From Saprospiraceae bacterium UBA2329 (GTDB lineage Bacteria; Bacteroidota; Bacteroidia; Chitinophagales; Saprospiraceae): 64,000 nucleotides of DNA. The position numbers and the translations under genes were made by a program. Location of the stretch: positions 14,630-78,629 of the forward strand of contig DDUV01000087.1 in NCBI GenBank assembly GCA_002344975.1. Reading direction: 5' to 3'. This document shows, one piece after another, positions 18,656 to 28,200 of this stretch; position 1 is the first letter of the stretch, and every line of letters begins with the position of its first letter. The notes under the pieces were generated by a model. That model was given only the letters and a program-made list of their open reading frames with translations, was not told where the DNA came from and did no database searches.

Positions 18656-18692
18656 AAACAGCCTGTGACGGGAGTGCTGTCGCAGGCTGTTT
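18656..18692 (-). terminator. Intrinsic terminator after the bacilliredoxin gene
   Basis: The stem AAACAGCCTGTGAC (18656-18669) / GTCGCAGGCTGTTT (18679-18692) has 14 pairs with one G-T wobble and a nine-base loop. Read on the minus strand it is followed by TTTTTCGTTTTA, giving a T-rich tail, and sits 27 bases past the bacilliredoxin stop codon. Confidence 0.8.
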
Positions 18693-18719
18693 GTTCAGTT
18701 GTCATCAAGCGTTGGCTGC

Positions 18720-19133
18720 TCAGCAATACCGTTCAAAAGCCATCTTCAGGTTTTCGGCGATGATCTCTGCGGAGCGGCCTTCAATGTGCATTCTTTCGAG
18801 GAAGTGTACCAATTTGCCGTCTTTGAACAAAGCGATGGACGGCGAAGAGGGCGGGTAAGGCAACATAAACTCTCTGGCCTTGGCAGTTGCGGCCTGGTCA
18901 ACGCCGGCGAACACCGTCAACAGGCGGTCGGGGCGCTTGTCGTGGCGGGCCGCTAATTTGGCGCCCGGACGAGCATTGGCGGCAGCGCAGCCGCATACGG
19001 AATTGACGACGACCAAAGCCGTGCCTTCAGTATTGTTCAATGCTGTCGTTACTTCCTCAGCACTGTGCAAGCTCTCGAAACCATAGTTGGTGAGGTCTTG
19101 AGCCATGGGTGCGGTAAGTTCTGCTGGATACAT
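18720..19133 (-). CDS. BrxA/BrxB-family bacilliredoxin
   Basis: This 137-residue protein starts at MYPAELTAPMAQDL, the start shared with the family; a longer frame upstream adds an unlikely tail. The CGC redox motif (C47-G48-C49, in NSVCGCAAANARPG) and the PSSPSIALFKDG strand identify the YphP/YqiW (DUF1094) family. Where studied, in Firmicutes, these proteins remove bacillithiol from protein cysteines. Some Bacteroidota make bacillithiol, so a de-bacillithiolation role is reasonable inference. It is a single-gene unit with its own terminator. Confidence 0.9.
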   Translation of the reverse strand: MYPAELTAPMAQDLTNYGFESLHSAEEVTTALNNTEGTALVVVNSVCGCAAANARPGAKLAARHDKRPDRLLTVFAGVDQAATAKAREFMLPYPPSSPSIALFKDGKLVHFLERMHIEGRSAEIIAENLKMAFERYC

Positions 19134-19218
19134 GGATATTATCGTTTTGGTAGTTGTTTGAATAAAATCGGCTATAAATACAGCGGAAGGCGGCACTTGG
19201 TTCATTCATGTGGGCAGG

Positions 19219-19270
19219 ATAGTGAAGGGGTGACTATCCGTTCAGGCAGAGAAAGTCACCCCTTCACTAT
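19219..19270. repeat. 17-bp inverted repeat downstream of the ABC genes (GTGAAGGGGTGAC hairpin family)
   Basis: The arms ATAGTGAAGGGGTGACT (19219-19235) and AGTCACCCCTTCACTAT (19254-19270) are perfectly complementary with an 18-base loop. It lies 25 bases after the stop of the ABC ATPase gene, in leftward direction. Related hairpins with the same core occur at 22156-22189 and 63863-63899, each just after a stop codon, so it may act as a terminator or mRNA 3' stabiliser or be a dispersed repeat. Confidence 0.75.
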
Positions 19271-19295
19271 ACGCTGATATTCAGCAATCACTTCA

Positions 19296-20099
19296 TTACT
19301 GCATCTCCGTCACCCGAATCAGCTTGTCTTCCACTTCCTGCACCAATTCGATGAAATGCGGCAGGCGTTTGGTGTCTTTGTTGCGTTCAAACGGCAAATC
19401 CACCTGTACATGCTCTACGATGCGGGAGGGCGCTTTTTTCATCATATAGATGTCGTCGCCGAGGTAAACGGCTTCTGCAATATCGTGTGTGATGAAAACG
19501 ACGGTGGGGTGAAATTTGAGCCAGATTTTGGCCAGCAAGTCCTGCATTTGCAGGCGGGTGTTGATGTCCAATGCGCCGAATGGTTCGTCCATGAGCAGTA
19601 TTTCAGGGTTGGCCATCAGGCTCCGGGCAATGGCTACGCGCTGCAACTGCCCGCCGGAGAGGGTAGGGTACTGGGCATACTTGTTTTCGTGTCCCTCCAA
19701 ACCCATGAGCTGAATCATTTCCATCGCCTTGTCGCGGCGTTCCTTTTCGGGTACATTTTGGAAACTCAGTGGCAGCGCTACGTTGTCCAAAACCGTCATC
19801 CAGGGCAAAGATGAATATTGCTGAAAGACCATGCTCACGCGTTTGGACGCGTCCAATGGCTTGTCGTGCAGGAGCACTTCGCCGCTTGTGGGCTTTTGGA
19901 GGTCGGCGATGTAGCGCAAGAGGGTGGACTTGCCGCAACCCGATGCGCCGAGGATGACCACAAACTGGCCTTGAGCGGGTTTGTCTTCTACCAAAAATTC
20001 CAGGTCTTTGATAATGAAGGTTTTACCTCCGTCGTAACTCTGGCTGATATTGCGCAGGTGGATGATGTTGGGACGCTCTGTATCTTTGAAAATGCTCAT
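19296..20099 (-). CDS. ABC transporter ATP-binding protein, nitrate/sulfonate/taurine type
   Basis: This 267-residue ATPase has Walker A GASGCGKST (51-59), the Q-loop (VFQQYSSLPW), signature LSGGQ (147-151), Walker B with LLMDEP (D171-E172), and the H-loop (FITHDIAEAV). The PWMTVLDNVALPL and EAVYLGDDIYMM segments are characteristic of the NitT/TauT subfamily (SsuB, TauB, NrtD). It energises the permease encoded 15 bases upstream. The substrate is not evident and no substrate-binding protein gene is adjacent. Confidence 0.92.
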   Translation of the reverse strand: MSIFKDTERPNIIHLRNISQSYDGGKTFIIKDLEFLVEDKPAQGQFVVILGASGCGKSTLLRYIADLQKPTSGEVLLHDKPLDASKRVSMVFQQYSSLPWMTVLDNVALPLSFQNVPEKERRDKAMEMIQLMGLEGHENKYAQYPTLSGGQLQRVAIARSLMANPEILLMDEPFGALDINTRLQMQDLLAKIWLKFHPTVVFITHDIAEAVYLGDDIYMMKKAPSRIVEHVQVDLPFERNKDTKRLPHFIELVQEVEDKLIRVTEMQ

Positions 20100-20114
20100 G
20101 ATTGGGCAGTTGTT

Positions 20115-21236
20115 TTATTGAGTTTTGCTTTGAAAGAGCTTGAACTCGCCGTAAAGAATGATGATGATGGAAGTGACGATGAGCACCGGCGCCAGCGTAG
20201 CGAAAATGCCCGACAAGGAGGGTACAAATTCACTTTGCAGGATCAGCAACAAAACCGTTCCCAACAAAGCCAGAATGCCGTATTCGGTTTCTTTCAAACC
20301 CTCGCGCACCGATTTGAGGTGTTTGTGCGGAAAGAGGCGCTTATCGAAATAGCTGAAAATGCGATCTTGCAAGAAACCGATCAGGATGATGACGATGAGC
20401 GCCGCAAACATGCCTTCGAGCTTGCCCTGGCGCGCTTTGAGGTATATGAGCGAGCCGATGCCGCCCTTTCGGTTGAGCAACTCCGCAATGATGATGTACG
20501 TCCACGAAATGGCCGTCAGCACCCGAATGTCGTCCATCAGTTTGGACATCACAGCAGGAATATAGACGCTTTTGATGGTTTGCCAATTCTTGGCGCCCAG
20601 GGTGTAAACGGTTTGGAGATACACATCCTGCACCTCGTCTATGCGCTGCACGACTACCGGCAACAAATAGACGATGATACCAAAAGCGAGGAACGCTATT
20701 TTCATCTGGTCTTCGATGCCGAACCAAATAATGAAAACGCCCGTGAGCGCAGTCAGGGGCAGGTATCGCAGGGCGTCCACCTGTTTGCTGAAAAGCCCGC
20801 GAAACAAAGGCAACAGCCCAATGAGGAAGCCCAAGGGAATAGAAATGAGCACAGCCCAGAAATAGCCTTGAATATTGAGCCAGACCGAGCGCCAGGTGTT
20901 TTTCAGCAACTCGTCTTTTTGAATCAGGCCGGGATAAGAAGTAAATACGCGCTGTGGCGGCGGCAGAAGCGGATATACTTTTTCAAAAACCTTGGCATTG
21001 GCGAAAGCCGCAGAATCGGCACGGGCCAGCGAGTCTAAATCTATATGCACAGCCAATGAGTCGTCATCGGCAAAGGCAGAAGGCAGGCGGGTTTCGTAGC
21101 CCTCGATGATGGGCTTTTGTTCTGAATAAAATTCTGCCAGGCCCCACCAGGCCAAGAAGAAAAGAATCAGCCCGGCAATACCGAGCGCAATGCTTTGTGG
21201 ACGGCTTAACCCGCCCCGAAGTGTGAACAGCGACAT
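20115..21236 (-). CDS. ABC transporter permease, NitT/TauT type, enlarged
   Basis: This 373-residue membrane protein is longer than the ~260 residues of SsuC/TauC. A first membrane segment (about 14-34) is followed by a ~70-residue polar stretch (ESQ/D-rich, presumably periplasmic), then the canonical permease core with TALTGVFIIWFGI and the coupling-helix region ELLNRKGGIGSLIYLKARQG. The C-terminus adds a further pair of hydrophobic segments (GILALLGTVLLLILQ and LAPVLIVTSIIIILYG). The operon with the ATPase downstream is clear. The extra loop could compensate for a missing binding protein, but that is inference. Confidence 0.87.
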   Translation of the reverse strand: MSLFTLRGGLSRPQSIALGIAGLILFFLAWWGLAEFYSEQKPIIEGYETRLPSAFADDDSLAVHIDLDSLARADSAAFANAKVFEKVYPLLPPPQRVFTSYPGLIQKDELLKNTWRSVWLNIQGYFWAVLISIPLGFLIGLLPLFRGLFSKQVDALRYLPLTALTGVFIIWFGIEDQMKIAFLAFGIIVYLLPVVVQRIDEVQDVYLQTVYTLGAKNWQTIKSVYIPAVMSKLMDDIRVLTAISWTYIIIAELLNRKGGIGSLIYLKARQGKLEGMFAALIVIILIGFLQDRIFSYFDKRLFPHKHLKSVREGLKETEYGILALLGTVLLLILQSEFVPSLSGIFATLAPVLIVTSIIIILYGEFKLFQSKTQ

Positions 21237-21307
21237 ATTTTGATATAAATTAGCGCCCGAAATTATGCTTTTCTTCCATTTGATCTATCATTTTTATCCT
21301 CCTGCGC

Positions 21308-22147
21308 ATGAAATTTTCTGAAATACTGCCGGCATTGCGGCGTCGCGTACGCTTCTTTTGGGAGGCACAAACGCGTTACGACATCCATTCGCCTTTTGTG
21401 GCCGGATTAGTAGAGGCTGTGCTGGAAGACAATCGCAATTATTATGCGTTTTCAGATATTGAAGTAGCCCGCAGCAGGTGGCTGGCCGATGAAGAAATGA
21501 TACACTTGCCAAGACTTGGCGCGGGTTCTACCATCAGCGACGCCTCGCAACGCAGGGCCGGAGACATCCTTCGCAGCACCGCCGTCGGTCCCGAAACCGG
21601 GCGCAGGTTGTTTCGCCTGGCGCTATGGCTACAGCCCGAATCCATCCTCGAATTGGGTGCCTCCATGGGCATTTCCACCGCGTATCTGGCTGCCGCCGAT
21701 GCTCGAATCCCTCTGTTGAGCATCGAGGGCAATGCGGCTGTTGCGACGAAAGCGAGGCAGCATCTTGCCGACTTGGGTTTGCAGCATGTAGAGCTTGTTT
21801 CCGGTCTGTTTGAGGAGCAATTGCCCGCCGCGTTGAGCAAGTTGGGCCGCTTGGGTTTGCTCTTTATTGACGGCGATCACCGCAAAGAAGCCGTTTTGAA
21901 ACACGTTCAAACCTGTTTGCAACATCATCACAACGACAGCGTATTCGTCATTGCCGACATTCACTGGTCGGAGGATATGGAGCTGGCCTGGAGCGAGTTA
22001 TGCGCCCTGCCGGAAGTGACCCTTTCGGTTGATCTGTTTCACTTCGGGTTGTTGTTTTTTAAAAAAGAACTACTTGAAAAACAGCACTTTGTCGTTGTGC
22101 CTGCTCATTGGAAACCCTGGCGGATGGGCTTTTTTTCGGGTAGATAA
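21308..22147 (+). CDS. Class I SAM-dependent methyltransferase (O-methyltransferase-like)
   Basis: This 279-residue cytoplasmic protein has the glycine-rich SAM loop SILELGASMGISTAYLAAA, then LLSIEGN (acidic residue after strand 2), and GLLFIDGDHRKEAVLKHVQ, the strand-4 DGDH block seen in O-methyltransferase family 3 / YrrM-type enzymes. The N-terminal region (VRFFWEAQTRYDIHSPFVAGL) recurs in a Bacteroidota-specific group of unknown substrate, as far as I recall. It is divergent from the ABC operon and convergent with the adhesin gene. Confidence 0.8.
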   Translation: MKFSEILPALRRRVRFFWEAQTRYDIHSPFVAGLVEAVLEDNRNYYAFSDIEVARSRWLADEEMIHLPRLGAGSTISDASQRRAGDILRSTAVGPETGRRLFRLALWLQPESILELGASMGISTAYLAAADARIPLLSIEGNAAVATKARQHLADLGLQHVELVSGLFEEQLPAALSKLGRLGLLFIDGDHRKEAVLKHVQTCLQHHHNDSVFVIADIHWSEDMELAWSELCALPEVTLSVDLFHFGLLFFKKELLEKQHFVVVPAHWKPWRMGFFSGR

Positions 22148-22155
22148 TACATACA

Positions 22156-22189
22156 AAGGGGCGACTCCGCCAAGACAGAGCCGCCCCTT
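22156..22189. repeat. Hairpin between convergent methyltransferase and adhesin genes
   Basis: AAGGGGCG (22156-22163) pairs with CGCCCCTT (22182-22189) around an 18-base loop. It starts eight bases after the methyltransferase stop and ends 21 bases from the adhesin stop, so it could serve both directions. The core and loop (ACTCCGCCAAGACAGAG) resemble the hairpin at 19219-19270. Confidence 0.6.
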
Positions 22190-22210
22190 CGCACATCTGG
22201 TTTAAACAGA

Positions 22211-25200
22211 TTATTTTATCAGCGTCACATCTCCTTTGAACAACTTCACGCTGCCGTCTATAAACTCCACCTCTGCAAAATAAGCAAAGACAGCAGCATT
22301 GTAAAGTTGAGCGCGGTGATTGCCGTCCCAACCATACGCCGGGTCATTGGGCGGGAAATTATACACCTCAAAAACAGACTCTCCCCAGCGATTGAACACC
22401 TGGAAAGAACGTATGTATGCCACGTCCTCGCCGGCAAAGACCATCAGACGGTCGTTGGTGCCGTCGTTGTTGGGCGAGAAGGCATTGGGAATGAACACTT
22501 CACGCGGATTGGCCACAAAAATGGTCACGTCGTCTGTAATTCGGCAGCCGTTGTTGTCCACCAATGTAGCGGAGTAAATGACGGTATTGAAAGGCCGTAC
22601 CTCAAATTGCAAACAACCATTGCAGGGCAGGGAATCCGTAGCGCCCCATTGGAACGACGCCACTTCATTTTCAGGAATATTGTACTGCGCCTGCACATTG
22701 GCTCTTTGGCCCAATCGAATAAACTGATCCGGTCCCAAATCCAAAACAAGGTCATTGCCCTGCGGCAAGCTGACTTCCATAGCTAGTTCGCAGCCCGTAG
22801 CATCCTGAACGACAATGCTGTACGTTCCGCCGCCGAGGTTGGGGTAGAAGGTTTGCGCCCTGAACGCAGCGCCATTTACACTATACATATATGGAGGCGT
22901 TCCGCCTGTCACCCCCCCGATGAGGATGCTGCCGTCTGTATCGCCGAAACAGGTGGGATTGTCCAACACCGGCTGCAAGGCCCGCGGGCGCTCCGGATTT
23001 TCAGACACGATGACCAGATCAGAGGCTGAGCAACCGTTTTGCGTGTTCACGACCCGAAGCGTGTAAGTGCCGGGAGAGGCAACATCAAGTGCGAGCGAGT
23101 TGGAGATGATGGCGCTACTGCCTGCGAGCAGCCACTCGTATCGCATAATGGCGCCGGTGGAGGAACCGGTGCCGTTGATTTGCACGGTTGGATGCAGACA
23201 GTCAATTTCCTGATCTTGCCCGGCTAAGGCAGTCGGTATGGCAATGTCCTGCGTCACCGTCACAGAGTCGGTACTGACGCAACCGTTGCGCTGATTGGTG
23301 ACCCGAAGTATGTAACGTCCCGGACGGTTGATGACCGGAGCAATTCCGGTGCTGCCCGAAACGATGTTGCCGCCGACGGTTGTCCATAAATAAGCCATGC
23401 CCGGCCCCGAAGCAGAACTGCTGCCGTCCAAAGCGTCTGCGGTGACGATGCAGTTGAGGTGGCGAGGGGCGCCGGCTTCGGCAACAGGAAGCTGTATATC
23501 TTGAGCAACAACAACCGGGCGCTCGGAAACGCAACCCGAGTATGTGTTGACAACCCTGAGCGTGTATTGCCCCGGTTGAGCAGTGGTGTAACTAAGTTGA
23601 TTGGCCCCCGAAATGGGCACTCCGGCGGCATTGAGCCATTGGTAAGAAAAGTTGGCGCCTGTGGCCGATCCGTTGCCGCTGATGACGATGGAGGGCGTCA
23701 CGCAATCCAGCGTATCCAATGCCGCTGCGCTGATGGCCGGAAGCGCGGTGAGGTCGGCTACGTTAACGCCGCTCAGAATGGATTGACAACCATACAACAC
23801 ATCGGTTACAATCAATTGATATGCGCCGGACACATTCACCTGAGGCTGCCGGAGCGTGGCATTGGCTGCCGTAATGCCGGGTCCCGACCATAAGTAAGAA
23901 TAGCCGCCGCCCTGACTGGTACCCGTTCCCCCCAGTGTAGCCACAGGGTTGTTGCAAGTCAGTTCCCTGCCCGGGCCAGCATCGGAAATGGGCAAATTGA
24001 CCTGCGCCACCTGAATGGACTGCGATGCTACACAGCCAAACTGGTTGGTGACCGTGACGGCGTAATTGCCGGGCGTGCTTGCGCTGATTTGCGGGGTCTG
24101 TTGCCCGCCCGACCACTGATAACTTGAGAAAGTACCCGGCACGCTCAGTGTACTGGCTGCGCCCGTGCAGAAGAAATCGTTGCCGCTGATGCTGAAAACC
24201 GGCAGCGGGTTGGTCGTCACGTCGCGGGAGGTAGCAGCAATACAACCATTATCATCGGTGACGGTGAGGCTGTAAGTGCCTGCAATGGAGACCGTTATCT
24301 GTGGTTGGGTGGAACCCGTGCTCCACACATAAGAAGCAAAAGGCGATGCGGAGGAGAGGGTAGGGGTGTTGCCCACACAGAATGAAGGAACCCCCTGAAT
24401 CGTTGGTTGCGGCTGAGGGAAGAGGTTCACTTGTACGCTCCCTGAACCCGAACACCCGAACGCATCCGTAACGGAAACGGTGTAAGTACCCGGCTGTGTA
24501 ATCGTCACCGATTGCGAACCTGAACTATTGGACCACTGGTAGGTAGCAAAGCCCGGCCCGGCGTCTAAAGTCGTTTGCGTGCCGGGGCAAAACTGAAGCG
24601 GCCCGCTGATTTGAGGACTCAGTTCGGTATCTTGTGTGATGGTAATATCATCTGAATTGACACAGCCATTGGCATCTGTTACCGTCACGCTCACGATTCC
24701 GGGTGTGTTTATCTGCACTGTCTGAGCATTGGAGCCGCTTGACCAGGCATATTGCGCGAAGCCCGCCCCTGCGTTCAGCGTGGTAAAACCGCCGATACAA
24801 AAACTGGCCGAGCCGCCGATGCTCACATTGGGCAGCGGGTGCCGAACAATGGTGACTCCATTGCTGGAAGTACACCCATTGACATCGGTAGCCGTAACGG
24901 AAAAGAAACCGCCTTGTGTAACGGTATTGCTCGCGCCCGACTGGCTGTTCGACCACACATAAGAAGCATACCCGGGTGTTGCCGTCAGCACTACATTGTC
25001 GCCGGCGCAAAACTCCAAAATTCCGCTGATTTGAGGCGCCGTTACCAGAAATTCAACAACAGCAACGCTGCCGTTCGTTACACAGCCGTTGGCATCCGTT
25101 ACCGTGATGGCATAGTTGCCGCCCGCATTGACGGTAATGTTTCGGCTGGAGGCTGCGTTGGACCACTGATAAGTTACAAATCCTGTACCTGCGTCAAGAA

Positions 25201-28200
25201 TGGTTTGTTGCCCCTGGCAGAAGCTGAGATTGCCCGTAATGTTGGGCTGCACTAAAGGATGCTCAATGACATTGACAGAAGTGACGCCCACGCATCCGAA
25301 GGCATCCGTTACCGTAAGGCCGATGGCGCCCGGAGTTGACAGGTTGATGTTTTGAGTAGAAGCGCCGGTACTCCATTGGTACGAAGAGAACGCGGCGTTG
25401 GAGGCTAAGGCCACAGAGTTGCCCTCGCAGTATTGAGTGGGGCCGGTGATTTGCGGCAGCGGAAGTGCGCGTTCAGTAACGCTCACCGTTGCCTGGCCGC
25501 TACAGCCGTTGGCATCCGTGACCGAAACCGTATAGCTGCCCGGCGCCGAAACCGTCAACTGCTGGCCCACGGCACTGTTCGACCAGTTATAGGTGGCATA
25601 GCCGTTGCCGGCATCCAATACTGTATTGCCACCGGCGCAATAATAAAGCGTTCCGGTGACGGCAGGTTGCAATTGCGGCACCTGAGTAACCGTCACGTTG
25701 GCCGTGCCGGAGCATCCGTTGGCATCCGTTACAGTTACGGAGTACGCTCCGGGGGTATTGATCGTAGTGGAGGCAGAACTGCCCGCATTCGACCATGCAT
25801 AATTGCTGAATCCGGCGGGCGCGCTGAGAACGGTTTGGCCGCCCGTACAAATTTGCGTCAGACCAGATATAACAGGCGTCGGATTAGGATTTTGAACAAC
25901 CGCCACCGAAGCCTGCGCGGTGCAGCCATTGCTGTCGGTCACCGTTACGGAGTAGTTGCCCGGCGCGTTCACGGTGATGCCGGAACTTGCAGCGATCGTT
26001 GACCACGCATAAGTCGAGAAGCCTGCATTGGCGGATAAAGTGGTCGAAGCGCCCTGACAATATTGAAGCGCTCCCGAAATGGAAACGGTAGGCGGCGTAT
26101 TGGCTGTAACGGTCGCAGACGCAGTGCCGTTGCAGCCGTTCCCGTCGGTTACCGTCACTGAGTAGGCGCCTCCGGCGGCCACGCTGATTTGTTGCCCGCT
26201 CTGCATGTTCGACCATTGATAGCTTGTATAACCCGCCGATGCCGTGAGCGTTGCGCTGCTCTGGCCGGCACACAAGTCGTCATCACCGGTGATGGCCGGC
26301 AAAACTTCGGGCAATTCAGTCGTTTGGAAAGTGGCCGTTCCGGTACAACCATTCCCATCGGTAACGGTGACGGTATAAGAGCCGCTGTTGCTGACCACCA
26401 AAGTAGAATCGCTGCCCGAAGCCGACCACTGGTAATTGGTATATCCTGTACCCGCATTGAGCGTGGCAGTGCTGCCGAAACAGAACTGCGTCGGGCCGTT
26501 GATTTGTGGAGCGGGAGGTGTGAAAAGTTGAACAGTCCGGCTGCCCGAACCGATACATCCGGCCGCATCGGTAACGGTGACGGTGTAGGTTCCGGCTGTA
26601 GTGGTGCTGATGGTTGGAGTACTTACGCCCGTTGACCAACTGTAAGTATTGAAAGTTTGCCCAACGCCTAATGTGGCTGAATTTCCGGGGCAAATGTTCG
26701 TTGGACCCGTAAGTGTCGGTACCGGATTGGGCGTACTGGCAACCGTAACAGAAGCCGAGCCGCTGCACCCGTTGCTGTTGGTAACCGTCACGGCGTAAGA
26801 GCCGGGCGTATTAACCATAAGGGACTGCCCGCTTCCGCCGCCCGTCCAGGCATAAGTACTGAAGCCAGGACCTGCATTGAGCGTAGTATTGGTTCCGGCA
26901 CAAAACGACAAATTGCCGCTGATGACCGGGTTGGGAACAGGCGCTGTGGTCACAATAAGATTGGCAGTGCCGGGACAGCCTTCGGAATTGGTGACGGTAA
27001 CGGTGTAGCTGCCGGGCGCATTGATATTGATTTGTTGAGCATTGGAGCTCGTTGACCATGCGTAGGAAGAGTACCCCGGCCCGGCATTGAGGGCTGCTGA
27101 AGCTCCGGGGCAAATCTGATTAGGCCCGGAAATGATGGGGGCCGGAACATTGGCCAATGACACCGTCACTACATCTGTGCCCGAACACCCGGCACTGTTG
27201 GTCACCGTCACGGTATAGGTGCCCGGTCCTGGAACTACCGCGAGCGGCCCGCTGCTGCCCTCCGACCACTGGTATGAGGAAAAACCAGATTGCACACTCA
27301 ATACGGCATTTACCCCCGGACAGACAGTCAGGTCGCCGCTGATGAACGGTATCGGCGCGGCGGCTGAGGTCACGGTCTGTGAGGAGGTGACGGTACAGCC
27401 GTTCACGGTAGTTGCTGTGATGGAATAAGTACCGGGTTGCGTGACCGTTATAGATGAGGGGCCAAATTGGCCATTTGACCACTGATAGGAGAGGTAAATG
27501 GGCGCTACACTTAGTACGGTCTGCTCGCCTGTGCACAGTACCAAGTCACCGGTGATGATGGGCGCCGGAGCGCTCAAAGCTGTCACAGTAATTTGGCCTG
27601 TTCCGGTACAGCCATTGACGTCTGTGCCGCTGACCGTATATACCCCTGGCGCCGAGATGGTCGTCGTGGGGCCGCTCGTTCCGTTCGACCATGTAAGGTT
27701 GCTGTATCCAAATTCTGCGCTGAGGGTCAGCTCGCCGCCGGGGCATATCTGGTTGTTGCCGAAGATGCCGATGGTGGGGGAGGGGGCTTGGGTCAGAGTG
27801 AATTGCCCAACGCCTGTACACCCTTCCGCATTGGTAACCGCAACCGCATAACTGCCGGGAGAAGTAACAACGATGCTTTGCCCCGGCCCGCCCGGCGTCC
27901 AGACATAAGAACTGAATCCCGGTCCGGCATCCAGAACTACTGATTGTCCGGAGCAGATCGCAGGTGGGCCGGTGATTTGCGGCACTGGCAAGGGGAATTG
28001 ATCGAGCGTAAAACTTCCCACCGCGGGGCAGCCGCCGGCTCCGGTAACGGTCACATTATAAGTGCCCGGCTGATTGACGGTGATATTGGGGCCGCTGCCT
28101 CCCGGCGGTACCGACCAACTGTACGAGGAATACGCGCCCGACACGAACAGTACCGCACTTTGATTGGGGCAAACCCCCGGCGGGCCAATGATGGTGGGCG

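Noticed and set aside
22985..28196. CRISPR-like or satellite reading of the regular repeats
   Set aside because: The ~210-bp period is in phase with one long coding frame, the units are not identical and there are no short direct repeats with unique spacers.
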